DNA of 64,000 nucleotides from an uncultured Oscillospiraceae bacterium (GCA_949289045.1 CASEMN010000006.1:62001-126000); one strand, 5' to 3'; counted from the first letter of the stretch, positions 49,915 through 59,476 are shown. Made by a program: numbers and translations. Notes: a model not told the origin generated them from the sequence alone.

Positions 49915-52200
49915 ATGAGGAAAAAATCTTTACTCAAGAAAGTTTTAGCGGTTACACTTTCACTTGTTATTGTGGCAAGTACAGTAAGCGCAGTGTTTAC
50001 TGCATTTGCACAAACAAATACCGGAAACGGCAACCTGGTATTTGAAAAAATCTCCAACCCCGACGCAGGGGTAAGAGAAGCCGATGGTCTTGAACCCGGC
50101 GGAAACCGTGAAACCAGCTATGCCTGGAGTATGGCTGCAAGAGGCAACTACCTCTATATCGGAACAAACAAAAACACTGTGGGCGGCGTAGCTGCAGCTC
50201 TTGCCGGTTCTCTGGCAGGTCTCGGACTTAGCTCCGATACTATTTGGGCGGCTATTGACGCTTATACAAACGGAGAAATTCCGCAGCCCACATCTACAGA
50301 AGGCGGTTATATTTTCAGATGTGATCAGACAACAGGAGAAATAAAGATTATCTACAGAGCTCCTGCCGGCGTCGCTTTCAGAATGGCAATGGAGTATGAC
50401 GGAGACGTTTACTTCGCTTCTTACTCTTCCGCAGCTAACGCTGCCAACGATATTCTCAGAATCGACGAAAATGACAACATCGAAACAGTATTTACTTCCT
50501 ACAACGGTGCAAGCCTTCGTGCTGCATGCATCCATGACGACGGACTTCTCTATTTCGGAGGCGTTGACGCTCGTGAAGAGCTTGAGCCCGGAGACGAAGA
50601 TTGCCAGAAGCTTGCAATTATCTATAAGGACCCCGTCGACGACACAAAGTGGACAAGAGTCGCAGACTACAAGGACTTCAAGCCCTACGCTACTGACCCT
50701 GCAGTTAGAAGCACAGTAGCAAGCCCCATTTGGGACATCTGCTCATATGACGGATACATCTACGCAAGCATCCCCAACAGCGGCGGATTCGTTCTTTACA
50801 GAGGCCATGTAGCTGAAGAAGGCGAAACAGCCAACGAGTACGGCTGGTACTGGGAAGAGGTAATCGGTAAATACAACGGCGTTAACAACATTTCCTTTGC
50901 AGAAAATCCCGAAGGAAACGTAACAGGTCCGGAAGCCGGCATGATCTCTATGTCAGTAACTCCCTTTACTTTCAATGGCGATCTTTATCTTATGGACTTT
51001 GACAATACAATCACTGCTGAAGTTACAGCCCTTGCTGGTATCCTCGCCGTTCTCTTCGGAGAGCAGGATGTTAAGCTCAGCACATATCTCAGCCCCATGT
51101 ACACAACTCTTCAGAATCCCCAGAGAATCTGGCGTTATAACGAAGAGACAGGTAAATTTGACGAAGTAGAGGCCTTTACAAAGCTTATGGAAGGCACCTG
51201 CAACGAGTACCTTTGGAGAACAGCTGAATATAACGGTGAGCTTTATATTTCCACAATGGACTCCGCAGTAATCTATAATTACGTTACAAAACTTACAAAT
51301 GGCAGCTTCCTTCAGATGACTGAGGAAGAGTTTGCTGATCAGATAAGTTACCTTAAAACTCTTCTCAACAAACTCGGCGTTATGGGCGATTCAAATGCTG
51401 TTGTCGATAAGATTATCGACCTTATCAAAAAAGTAACCGAAATGTTTGAGAGCTTCAAGGATATGGATCTTGACGATGCACAGGCATTCCTTGACAAGTA
51501 CCAAGACTTGATCGACAAGATTCTGAACATGAACACAATCGATACTTTGAGCTCTGAGCTTTCCGCTCTTACTCCCGCAGAACGCAGCGGTTTAGGCAGC
51601 CTTACAGACATCACAGCTGCTCTTGAAAAGATCAAGGATATTCTCGGAAGAATCGACATTGAAGGACTTAAAATGTACATCTACATCTCCGACAGAGTTG
51701 CCAACGATACTTGGGGATTCGACCTTATTAAAACTGCAGACGGCGAAAACTTTGAGATCGTTACAGACGACGGATTCGGCGATAAGTACAACTACGGCGG
51801 ACGTACACTGCTTACAACTGATTACGGACTTTATGTTGGTACAGCTAACCCCTTCTATGGCGCTCAGCTTTGGAGAATTACAAGTGAGGGCGACGAACCC
51901 ACAACTGATGAACCTACAACAGACGAGCCTACAACTGATGAGCCTGTAACAGATGAACCTACAACTGAGGAACCTGCAACAGAAGCTCCCTCAGAGGACA
52001 CAACAGCTCAGCAGCCGTCAACTGAGGCTCCCTCAGAGGATACAACAGCTGATGTTCCCGGCGACAGCGGTTCTGATGATTCCACAGACGTACCGGCAAC
52101 AGGTTCCAGCTCTGACTTTATTCTTAAAATGGCAATATTCTTCGGTTCCGCTGCAGTAGTAGGAACTGTAGCTGCCAAAAAGAGAAGCAAGAAAAGATAA
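49915..52200 (+). CDS. Large secreted surface protein with sortase-type anchor
   Basis: A 761-residue secreted protein with a signal peptide (about 1-30, cleavage near TAFAQ). The main domain (about 40-660) has repeated blade-like segments (GNYLYIGTNKN, GDVYFASY, DGLLYFGGVD, GDLYLMDFD, GELYISTMDSAVIY, YGLYVGTANPFYGAQLWRI) suggesting a beta-propeller, interrupted by a helical insert (about 480-570). The C-terminus has PTTDE repeats, a VPATG motif (LPXTG-like), a hydrophobic span and a basic end, as expected for covalent wall anchoring. Function is unknown; binding of a ligand or substrate is the usual role of such propellers. Confidence 0.85.
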   Translation: MRKKSLLKKVLAVTLSLVIVASTVSAVFTAFAQTNTGNGNLVFEKISNPDAGVREADGLEPGGNRETSYAWSMAARGNYLYIGTNKNTVGGVAAALAGSLAGLGLSSDTIWAAIDAYTNGEIPQPTSTEGGYIFRCDQTTGEIKIIYRAPAGVAFRMAMEYDGDVYFASYSSAANAANDILRIDENDNIETVFTSYNGASLRAACIHDDGLLYFGGVDAREELEPGDEDCQKLAIIYKDPVDDTKWTRVADYKDFKPYATDPAVRSTVASPIWDICSYDGYIYASIPNSGGFVLYRGHVAEEGETANEYGWYWEEVIGKYNGVNNISFAENPEGNVTGPEAGMISMSVTPFTFNGDLYLMDFDNTITAEVTALAGILAVLFGEQDVKLSTYLSPMYTTLQNPQRIWRYNEETGKFDEVEAFTKLMEGTCNEYLWRTAEYNGELYISTMDSAVIYNYVTKLTNGSFLQMTEEEFADQISYLKTLLNKLGVMGDSNAVVDKIIDLIKKVTEMFESFKDMDLDDAQAFLDKYQDLIDKILNMNTIDTLSSELSALTPAERSGLGSLTDITAALEKIKDILGRIDIEGLKMYIYISDRVANDTWGFDLIKTADGENFEIVTDDGFGDKYNYGGRTLLTTDYGLYVGTANPFYGAQLWRITSEGDEPTTDEPTTDEPTTDEPVTDEPTTEEPATEAPSEDTTAQQPSTEAPSEDTTADVPGDSGSDDSTDVPATGSSSDFILKMAIFFGSAAVVGTVAAKKRSKKR

Positions 52201-52237
52201 CTTCTTGCATAATTTCAGAAAATATTAAAAACTGAAA

Positions 52238-52287
52238 GCGGCTTGTTGTCTGTTGAATGCGGACAACAGGCCGCAAATATTTGCGGC
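52238..52287. terminator. Alternative hairpins after the surface protein gene
   Basis: GCGGC (52238-52242) with TTGTTGTC pairs with GACAACA and GCCGC (about 52270-52274). The same GCCGC can instead pair with a second GCGGC (52283-52287) through GCCGCAAATATTTGCGGC. The T-run is poor. Confidence 0.5.
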
Positions 52288-52371
52288 GAAAAATCAGAAA
52301 TGACATTTTTACTTAAAATACAACAATATATAAAATTTAAGTATTATTCACAGAAATTAAACAATAGTATA

Positions 52372-52400
52372 TTGATTTTAGTTATAAAACTCCATATAAT
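52372..52400 (+). promoter_or_regulatory. Promoter of the glycerol dehydrogenase gene
   Basis: TTGATT (52372-52377), 17 bases, TATAAT (52395-52400), followed by AAAGGAG before the ATG at 52438. Confidence 0.75.
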
Positions 52401-52437
52401 AAACTTGACAAAAAATAAACAAAAGGAGATTTTTGTT

Positions 52438-53535
52438 ATGGCAAATATTATCGCAAGCCCCACCCGTTATATTCAGGGCAAAGGAGAACTTAAAAACCTT
52501 TGCAAGCACGCAGAGCTTCTCGGAACTAAACTTTTTATCCTTACAAGTAAATCAGGACGCAGCCGCGTTGAGCCTTCAATAGCAGAGGGAATGAAAGAAA
52601 CCTCCTGCACAGCTCATTATGAGGTATTCAACGGCGAATGCTGCGACACAGAGATAAACCGCCTTAAAGAAATTTATCTTTCCTCCGGATGCGACCTTAT
52701 TGTAGGTATCGGCGGCGGAAAAATACATGATACAGCAAAAGCTATCGGATATTACACAAAGACTCCCGTCGTAATAGTTCCCACAATCGCTTCAACAGAC
52801 GCTCCCTGCTCCGCTCTTTCTGTTATATATTCCGACGACGGCGTTTTCGACCGTTATCTTTTCCTCCCCGCAAGCCCCAACATGGTACTTGTTGACACAG
52901 ACGTTGTAAGCAAGGCTCCCCTTCGTCTGCTTGTATCCGGCATGGGCGACGCTCTTGCCACATACTTTGAAGCACGTGCCTGCCAGCGTTCCAACGCTAC
53001 AAACTGCGTTGGCGGAAAAACAACTTTTGCCGCTATGGCTCTTGCACGCCTTTGCTACGATACACTTATTTCTGACGGTGTAAAGGCTGCCCTTGCTGTT
53101 AAAAACAACGTCTGCACAAAGGCCGTTGAAAACATCATTGAGGCTAACACATACCTTTCAGGTATCGGCTTTGAAAGCGGCGGACTCGCAGGCGCTCATG
53201 CTATACACAACGGTTTGACCGCTCTCGAAGAGACCCACGCCCTCTACCACGGCGAAAAAGTTGCTTTCGGCACACTGGTACAGCTTGTTCTCGAAAACGC
53301 TCCCGATGAGGAAATTGATGAAGTAGTAAACTTCTGCATGGATGTCGGCCTTCCTACAACTCTTGCAGACCTGGGCGTTAAAGAACCCGACGAGAAACGT
53401 CTTATGGAGGTTGCAACTCTTGCAGCAGCTCCCAGCGATACTCTCGGAAATATGCCCTTTGAAGTAACTCCCGAAACAGTTTACGCTGCAATACTTGCCG
53501 CAGACGCCATAGGAAACTATTATAAAGGCGAATAA
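52438..53535 (+). CDS. gldA: Glycerol dehydrogenase (iron-containing alcohol dehydrogenase family)
   Basis: A 365-residue NAD-dependent enzyme oxidising glycerol to dihydroxyacetone. Starts MANIIASPTRYIQGKGEL. The NAD-binding GIGGGKIHDTAKAIGY and VPTIASTDAPCSALSV, metal-site Asp in SGMGDALATYFEA, and the His ligands in AHAIHNGLTALEETHALYHGEKVAFG are typical of GldA. The start is ATG 52438 with AAAGGAG nine bases upstream; the longer reading extends to position 52243 across the promoter and is spurious. It is monocistronic with its own promoter and terminator. Confidence 0.93.
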   Translation: MANIIASPTRYIQGKGELKNLCKHAELLGTKLFILTSKSGRSRVEPSIAEGMKETSCTAHYEVFNGECCDTEINRLKEIYLSSGCDLIVGIGGGKIHDTAKAIGYYTKTPVVIVPTIASTDAPCSALSVIYSDDGVFDRYLFLPASPNMVLVDTDVVSKAPLRLLVSGMGDALATYFEARACQRSNATNCVGGKTTFAAMALARLCYDTLISDGVKAALAVKNNVCTKAVENIIEANTYLSGIGFESGGLAGAHAIHNGLTALEETHALYHGEKVAFGTLVQLVLENAPDEEIDEVVNFCMDVGLPTTLADLGVKEPDEKRLMEVATLAAAPSDTLGNMPFEVTPETVYAAILAADAIGNYYKGE

Positions 53536-53561
53536 TAAACATCGCTTCTTACGGTAAAAAT

Positions 53562-53596
53562 AAAGGCTCCGGGGATTTCCCGGAGCCTTTTTGATT
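53562..53596. terminator. Terminator between gldA and the GH2 gene
   Basis: AAAGGCTCCGGG / CCCGGAGCCTTT (53562-53590) with T runs on both sides. Confidence 0.88.
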
Positions 53597-53603
53597 TTGT
53601 AGC

Positions 53604-55769
53604 TTATTTCTTTATTGTCTGTAAATACTGATTTGCGATTTCCTTTATTCCGTCGTCAATGGGAGCAAGTTTAAGAAGAGTTTTAACTTTGAAAGGTTTT
53701 ATTAAGGCAAGTGCAAAAGGCGGAACCTTTTTCATAATATCCACTGTTCCCAAAAGCGAAAGCACATCGGGACTCTTTAGAAGATCGCCCACTTTATCGT
53801 TTATAGAGAAATAATCAGGTCTGATTTCTCCGGAATCGCTTCCAAACCAGTTTTTAACCATAGAATGTGCGTCTCCCGGAAGACGATATTCCGGATCATC
53901 CTCTTCGGCTCCCATTATTGTTATGGAATGAGTGCAGTCGCCTGCCTTTGCAGTTACAATGTTTTCGCCGGACTTAATAACGGCTTTGTCAAAATATGCA
54001 ACCCTGTCGCAGGGGAAAGTAAACTCTTCGCCGTTTACTGTAAGAGTTACTTCAGGAAGGTTTGAATAAACCGGTATAATGGTTTCTCCGCACTTGCGCT
54101 GAACATATCTCTCTCCGCCTATATGGACAAAAGGTACATCTGACCAAAAGGCTTTATATACATAAAAGCTGTCCTTTTTGATTTTGCGGTCAAAGGTTAC
54201 AAGGCCTTTATTGTTCCTACCCTTTACTCCGCCCTCATTACGGTTTGCAGCACCGAAATCAAACATATTCCACACATAGCTGCCCCAAAGCCACTGACGC
54301 TCTTCAATGGCTCTTGCGTAGTGCTCATGAAGCCTTGCCTGATAGGTTTCGCTGTAGTCTCCCTGAACTCCGCCATCCGGCGACTGATACTTTACAATTC
54401 CCTCGGCTCCGTACTCAGAAAGACAAAGCTTTACATTGGGGTTATCTTGGTGGAATTTATCGAACCATTTATCAATTGCATTGAAAGTTTGGAGATACCA
54501 TCCGAAATAAATATTGTATCCCTGTATATCCGTTATCTTATTCAAGTCGGAATTGGGGTCACACATCATAACCTGAGCACTGGTTGTGGGACGGTGTGGG
54601 TCAAGACTGTGAGCAAGGTCATTCATCTGATTTAAAAACTTAACAAGCGACTTTGACTGTCCGCCCATTGAAATTTCATTCTGTATGCCCCAGCAGAAAA
54701 TACAGGGATGATTTCTGTTCTGGGAAATCAGCTCACGGAGCTGAGATTTAGAGTTATCGATTTTCTTGTCGGAAAACCTTGATATAACAGGAACCTCAGC
54801 CCATACAAGGAAGCCCATTTCGTCGCAGGTATCATAAAAAATCTGGTCATGCTGGTAGTGGGCAAGTCTTATAGAGTTAGCGCCGATATCTTTGATTATC
54901 TCAAGATCCTCAATATGCTCTTTTGCAGTCAGAGCGTTACCCATATGGTAACGGTCCTGATGCCTCGAAACGCCTTTAAGCTTAATGTGCTTTCCGTTGA
55001 GGATGCATCCCTTTTCGCTGTCAAACTCAACTGTCCTAAAACCAATTCTTGTTTCGGCGCAGTCTATTTTCTCCTCACCGCTGAGAACAACACCCTTTAA
55101 TGTATAAAGATAGGGATTTTCCATTCCGTTCCACAAAACGGGGTTCTCCACTTCAAGTACAGCATTGGGATTTTCCGCCGACGTCTCAGCTTTTGCAACA
55201 ACGTCACCATCTTTGGAATAAAGGGCATATTGGACAGTTTTACCCGCCTTATTTCCCTGCATAAATCCCGTTACATTTACTTTCCAGCCGCTATCAGTCT
55301 TTACCGGATCGGCATAAATTCCGCAAAGTCCATCAGTGAGGCTGAAATGGCAGTCCGCCAAATCAGTGATAATATTAACGGATCTATATATGCCGCCATA
55401 AAAAGTGAAGTCCGCTGTGCTGGGATACACATCGTCAAAATCGCTGTTATCTACGGTAATTTTTATTTTATCGTCGTTTCCCGTAAGATATTTCGTAATA
55501 TCATATCTGAAAAGGGAATAGCCTCCTCTGTGGGTTCCTACCCCTTCGCCGTTTACATATACTGCGGAAACGGAATTTGCGGCGCCTACTTCTATATAGG
55601 TTTTACCCGATACTCCGGAAAGCGTCTTTTCATAGACACACTCTCCACGATAATAATCGGCACCCTCCTGTCCGTCAACGGCATTCCAGCAATGAGGAAT
55701 ATTAACCGTTTCACTTTTTCCTTCTTTAGTAAACTTCCATTCTTCATTAAATTCTATAACTTTTCTCAT
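53604..55769 (-). CDS. Glycoside hydrolase family 2 protein (beta-galactosidase/glucuronidase type)
   Basis: A 721-residue GH2 enzyme without a signal peptide, so probably cytoplasmic. Order: N-terminal sugar-binding domain (FNEEWKFTKEGKSETVNIPHCWN, YRGECVYEKTL), an immunoglobulin-like domain (about 150-250), a TIM barrel with acid-base Glu in WGIQNE (about 365) and nucleophile Glu in CLSEYGAEG (about 452), and a C-terminal extension. The lower part of the barrel has RHQD and YVWNMFDFGAANRNEGG. It lies next to a sugar symporter gene on the same strand, and with it forms a sugar utilisation unit. Exact glycoside not determined. Confidence 0.93.
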   Translation of the reverse strand: MRKVIEFNEEWKFTKEGKSETVNIPHCWNAVDGQEGADYYRGECVYEKTLSGVSGKTYIEVGAANSVSAVYVNGEGVGTHRGGYSLFRYDITKYLTGNDDKIKITVDNSDFDDVYPSTADFTFYGGIYRSVNIITDLADCHFSLTDGLCGIYADPVKTDSGWKVNVTGFMQGNKAGKTVQYALYSKDGDVVAKAETSAENPNAVLEVENPVLWNGMENPYLYTLKGVVLSGEEKIDCAETRIGFRTVEFDSEKGCILNGKHIKLKGVSRHQDRYHMGNALTAKEHIEDLEIIKDIGANSIRLAHYQHDQIFYDTCDEMGFLVWAEVPVISRFSDKKIDNSKSQLRELISQNRNHPCIFCWGIQNEISMGGQSKSLVKFLNQMNDLAHSLDPHRPTTSAQVMMCDPNSDLNKITDIQGYNIYFGWYLQTFNAIDKWFDKFHQDNPNVKLCLSEYGAEGIVKYQSPDGGVQGDYSETYQARLHEHYARAIEERQWLWGSYVWNMFDFGAANRNEGGVKGRNNKGLVTFDRKIKKDSFYVYKAFWSDVPFVHIGGERYVQRKCGETIIPVYSNLPEVTLTVNGEEFTFPCDRVAYFDKAVIKSGENIVTAKAGDCTHSITIMGAEEDDPEYRLPGDAHSMVKNWFGSDSGEIRPDYFSINDKVGDLLKSPDVLSLLGTVDIMKKVPPFALALIKPFKVKTLLKLAPIDDGIKEIANQYLQTIKK

Positions 55770-55827
55770 TTTCTGCCTCCAAAATATTTTGTATTAAAAC
55801 CGTAAAAACGGAATTATTATTTGATTT

Positions 55828-57249
55828 TTATGCTTCTTTAGCAGTTTCGGTATGTATTTCTTTAAGACGCTGGCTCATTTCCAAAGTATCTTTCTTGCCG
55901 AGATTGTAAATAAACATAAGGGCGACGAACATGAGTACGGCTCCCACGAGAGGAATAAGTATTGAAAGCCTTATAACTCCAAGGGCAGTTGCATCCGTTG
56001 TGGCTATTATATTTTCGGTATCGAAACCGATTGCGGCAAGAAGTATGGAAGTAAGGCCCTGACATACCGCCTGACCAATTTTTCTTACAAAAGAGTAGAT
56101 TGCATAAACGGTTCCCTCTTCACGCCTGCCGGTCTGAAGCTCCTGATAGTCAACGGCATCCGCCACAAAAGACCATGTTGTAAGGGTAAAGAGTCCTGTA
56201 AATCCGTTTGCTACGCCTACCAGTGCCACATACATCCATCCGCCTGCTGTTGTTCGTGGGAATTCTATAAACAGCATTATTAAGAGAATAACTACCGAAC
56301 CGATAATCGGTAAAGTGCACATCTCTTTTTTGCCGAATTTCTTCGTAAGAGTTGAAATAAAGGGAATAAAAATCATCATTGGGGCAAACATCAAGACATT
56401 TGCAACCATCATCATATCCGTATTTTTAAAGTATACCTGGAATACGTACTGTACGGTAACCTGAATGGAGAAGAAACAGGCAAGCTGTGCAAAAGAAGCA
56501 ATGCATATTCCCATTGCCGGACGGTTCTTTACAAAAGCTTTTATAGCCTTTTTGAACTCATATTTCTCTGTATTTTTAGGAATAACTGTACGCTCAGTTG
56601 TAAGCAGATATGTAAGCACAAAGCCCACTAAACCGATTGCACCGGCCACAAGAGCTATCCAGAAAAATCTTTCGGGAATTATCGGTGAAATGCCCGTTGC
56701 GGCATCCTTTTCGCCGTAGATGAGCTTGGGCATAAAAATCATAAAGGGAACAGTAGCTACACCGGCACCTATACTTCTTAAGGACGAAAGAGAAGCACGC
56801 TGTGCTATATCATCTGTAAGCACTGCATTAAGTGAGCCGTAAGGTACGTTTGCTGAGGTGTACGCAATTGACCAAAGGCAATACATTACAAGGCAGTATG
56901 TAAACCTGAGTCCCACAGAAAGACCTCTTATATCTACAAAGAAAAGAGCTGTTGTAAGAAGTATCGCAAAAGAACTATAAAGAATCCACGGCCTGAATTT
57001 GCCGTTTTTACCCGGCTTTCTCTTATCCACAAGAGCACCGATAATCGGGTCATTACATGCGTCGAAAACCTTTGCCAGAACAACAATAATCGCCCACGCT
57101 CCTAAGGAAAGCCCCATGCCCTGAGTGAAATAAATCATCGCATAGCTGCTTATAAGCTGAAAGGACATATTGCAGCCAAAATCACCTAAAGTATAGCCTA
57201 TTTTGTCCCTTACACCGAATTTGCTGACCTTGCCTGAACCTTTACCCAT
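55828..57249 (-). CDS. GPH-type sugar:cation symporter (MelB-like MFS)
   Basis: A 473-residue membrane transporter with twelve predicted spans. The N-terminus VRDKIGYTLGDFGCNMSF and the loops DACNDPIIGALVDKRKPGKNGKFRPWILYSS are signatures of the glycoside-pentoside-hexuronide symporter family; the sodium or proton site Asp residues are in the first helices. I start at ATG 57247-57249, nine bases after AAAGGG, two codons inside the longer reading. It precedes the GH2 gene on the same strand (gap 58 bases), so import and hydrolysis of a glycoside are probably coupled. Confidence 0.92.
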   Translation of the reverse strand: MGKGSGKVSKFGVRDKIGYTLGDFGCNMSFQLISSYAMIYFTQGMGLSLGAWAIIVVLAKVFDACNDPIIGALVDKRKPGKNGKFRPWILYSSFAILLTTALFFVDIRGLSVGLRFTYCLVMYCLWSIAYTSANVPYGSLNAVLTDDIAQRASLSSLRSIGAGVATVPFMIFMPKLIYGEKDAATGISPIIPERFFWIALVAGAIGLVGFVLTYLLTTERTVIPKNTEKYEFKKAIKAFVKNRPAMGICIASFAQLACFFSIQVTVQYVFQVYFKNTDMMMVANVLMFAPMMIFIPFISTLTKKFGKKEMCTLPIIGSVVILLIMLFIEFPRTTAGGWMYVALVGVANGFTGLFTLTTWSFVADAVDYQELQTGRREEGTVYAIYSFVRKIGQAVCQGLTSILLAAIGFDTENIIATTDATALGVIRLSILIPLVGAVLMFVALMFIYNLGKKDTLEMSQRLKEIHTETAKEA

Positions 57250-57539
57250 AAACAAAACCCTTTCAAATAAAATTTATAGAATGTGCAGTGCTCCGTCCTC
57301 ATACCTTCCCACTTTCTTGTATACATGGGAACGTATGAGCAAAAATAATATAATTATTCTATAATGTTGAAATAAATATGTCAATAATGCTTATAAAAAT
57401 AGATTTACAAATATATTCATAAATTTTAGTAAATTTAAATTATAAATTTGAGCACTTAACATTATGTATTGACTTTTTCATTGGTTTAATATACCATAAC
57501 AAATCATACGAAATTAATCTTTATATATGGGAGAATTTT
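57250..57539. promoter_or_regulatory. Divergent region between symporter and GH43 genes with a perfect dyad
   Basis: An imperfect 12-base inverted repeat, CATAC-c-TTCCCA (57300-57311) and TGGGAA-c-GTATG (57326-57337), lies about 50 bases upstream of the symporter start and may be a repressor operator. On the plus strand TTGACT (57469-57474), 17 bases and TACCAT (57492-57497) is a weak promoter for the GH43 gene. Confidence 0.5.
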
Positions 57540-58394
57540 ATGAAATTATCGAATATCAACATAAGAGATCCTTTTATTCTTGAAGAAAAAGGATCATATT
57601 ACATGTACGGCACCAGAGCTAAAGATTTTGGCCAGCAGACGGGAGGTTTTGATGTATACACTTCCTCAGATTTAGAAAATTGGAGCCTGCCTGAAACATG
57701 CTTTGATTCAGAAAAAGCCGGTCTTAACAACGGGGTCAACTGGGCACCTGAAGTATACAAGTACAAAGACAGCTACTATATGTTTGCCACTTTTACAAAG
57801 GAAAACGGACTCCGAGGTGTATATATTTTAAAAGCTGACGCTCCCGAGGGACCCTTTTCAAATTATTCAGGAAAAGCGGTTACTCCTTATGACTGGGAAT
57901 GCCTTGACGGAACACTGTATATTGACAACGAAGGACAGCCTTATATGGTTTTCTGTCACGAGCATACGCAGATTATTGACGGTACTATTTGTTATTTAAA
58001 GTTAAGCGAAGATCTAAAAGAAGCTATCAGCGAACCGACGCTTATTTTTTCAGCTACGTCCCCCTCATGGGTAAAAAAGATAGTAAAAGACCGACACTAC
58101 ATCACCGACGGCCCCTTTATGTACAGAACCTCCGGCGGAAGACTGCTGATGCTTTGGTCAACCCACATAGATAATAAATATGCTATAGCAATAGCCAGAT
58201 CTGATAACGATAACATTGACGGAAACTTCGTTCATCTTGACCCTCTCTTCACACAGGACGGCGGCCACAGCATGATTTTCAGAGTCGGCTCAAAGCTGAT
58301 GATTACATACCATGCACCTAATATAAGCCTCCTTGAAAATCCGGTAATAAAAGAGCTCATTGATACCGGGGACAACATTACAATAGCCAAATAA
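57540..58394 (+). CDS. Glycoside hydrolase family 43-like protein
   Basis: A 284-residue five-bladed propeller of GH43 type (arabinofuranosidase/xylosidase group), without a signal peptide. The base Asp is in NIRDPFILEE (about residue 10), with VNWAPEVYKYKDSYYMFATF and CLDGTLYIDNEGQPYMVF following. At the position of the general acid the motif is ITDGPFMYR rather than the usual E-G-P, so Asp replaces Glu, as I recall in some subfamilies. It is transcribed divergently from the sugar symporter and GH2 unit. The substrate is probably a plant or mucin-linked pentose polymer fragment. Confidence 0.85.
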   Translation: MKLSNINIRDPFILEEKGSYYMYGTRAKDFGQQTGGFDVYTSSDLENWSLPETCFDSEKAGLNNGVNWAPEVYKYKDSYYMFATFTKENGLRGVYILKADAPEGPFSNYSGKAVTPYDWECLDGTLYIDNEGQPYMVFCHEHTQIIDGTICYLKLSEDLKEAISEPTLIFSATSPSWVKKIVKDRHYITDGPFMYRTSGGRLLMLWSTHIDNKYAIAIARSDNDNIDGNFVHLDPLFTQDGGHSMIFRVGSKLMITYHAPNISLLENPVIKELIDTGDNITIAK

Positions 58395-58399
58395 ATATC

Positions 58400-58436
58400 A
58401 AAAAGGACGGGAACTTAAATTCCCGTCCTTTTATTA
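58400..58436. terminator. Bidirectional terminator between the GH43 and jag genes
   Basis: AAAAGGACGGGA / TCCCGTCCTTTT (58401-58432), perfect stem with T-runs on both strands. Confidence 0.9.
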
Positions 58437-58463
58437 TGGAATCAACAATAAGCTGCTGTAACC

Positions 58464-59447
58464 TTATTCCTTATCCTTATTTACCTCAATTTTTCCGTAA
58501 CGGAAAGCTCCTTCAACGTCGCTTCTGGGAGCTCTGTCTGCTGCGGGAGCCTGAGGCTGTGACTGACGGCGTTCGCCGCCTCTTCTTGAACCGCCTTTGC
58601 GGTCATATCCGCCTCTGCCTCTTGTGCCGTAGCCTCTGCCCGTTGAGCCGCCTGTGGGCTTTACGCCTTCAGCAAGGGTAATTACAACTCTGCGGTCGCT
58701 GTCGCTTCCGATGGAGTGTGATACAACGCCCTCAACTTCCTGAACGGCAGTATGTATAATTCTGCGTTCATAGGGATTCATAGGCTCAAGAACAACATTT
58801 CTGCCGTTCTTTAAAACTCTTGCGGCGTTTCTCTTTGCAAGAGAGCGAAGAGTCTCTTCTCTCTTCTGACGATAGTTGCCGACATTAAGTGAAACCCTTG
58901 TATACTCGCCCTCATTGCGGTTTGCAACAAGGCTTACAAGATACTGTATGGCGTCGAGAGTCTCGCCTCTTCTGCCGATTATAACGCCGTAATTTTCTCC
59001 GCAGTCAATATCGAAGACAATGCCTCCGTTTGCCTTTTTTGCGATAATTTTAGCGTCGTCTATGCCGAGGCCGGAGAGAATGTCGAGAAGATAATCAGTT
59101 GTCTTTTTATCTTTAAACTCAATAATCTCTTCCTGAGGTTCAGCTTTCTCTGCCTGAGCGAAAACTTTCTTTTCAGTTTTCTCTTCATTCTTACTCTGAG
59201 CCTTCTCCTCCTTAGCAGCCGGCTTCACAGCCTCAGCTTTAGGAGCCGGAGCGGCAGCAGGTGCGTCGGGCAGCTCATAGTATGCCCTTACCTTTGCCTT
59301 GCCTCCGAAAATGCCCAGGGTTTTTCTGCCTGCAACGGCAAGTACCTCTATTTTAACCTCAACATTTTCAGGTGCAGCAAGCTGCTCAACAGCAGCCTGA
59401 CGTGCAGCCTCAAGGGTTGAGCCCTTAGCAATCACTTCTTTAATCAT
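58464..59447 (-). CDS. jag: Jag/KhpB RNA-binding protein with RGG-like C-terminal tail
   Basis: A 327-residue RNA-binding protein, partner of YidC and of KhpA in Gram-positives, affecting cell envelope and sporulation. The N-terminal Jag domain (about 1-55, KGSTLEAARQAAVEQL ... GRKTLGIFGGKAKVRAYY), a low-complexity Ala/Glu/Lys linker (about 60-110), a KH domain (GVIIGRRGETLDAIQYLVS) and an R3H domain (LRSLAKRNAARVLKNG ... YERRIIHTAVQEVEGV) are clear. After the R3H domain there is a Gly/Arg-rich tail (about 260-300: GRGYGTRGRGGYDRKGGSRRG), which is unusual. It follows yidC by 29 bases. Confidence 0.93.
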   Translation of the reverse strand: MIKEVIAKGSTLEAARQAAVEQLAAPENVEVKIEVLAVAGRKTLGIFGGKAKVRAYYELPDAPAAAPAPKAEAVKPAAKEEKAQSKNEEKTEKKVFAQAEKAEPQEEIIEFKDKKTTDYLLDILSGLGIDDAKIIAKKANGGIVFDIDCGENYGVIIGRRGETLDAIQYLVSLVANRNEGEYTRVSLNVGNYRQKREETLRSLAKRNAARVLKNGRNVVLEPMNPYERRIIHTAVQEVEGVVSHSIGSDSDRRVVITLAEGVKPTGGSTGRGYGTRGRGGYDRKGGSRRGGERRQSQPQAPAADRAPRSDVEGAFRYGKIEVNKDKE

Positions 59448-59476
59448 TTATTTTCACCACCTGCATTTTTTGGAAA

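Noticed and set aside
52243..52437. N-terminal extension of gldA
   Set aside because: The extension crosses the promoter and the hairpin after the previous gene; the family starts at MANIIASPTRY.
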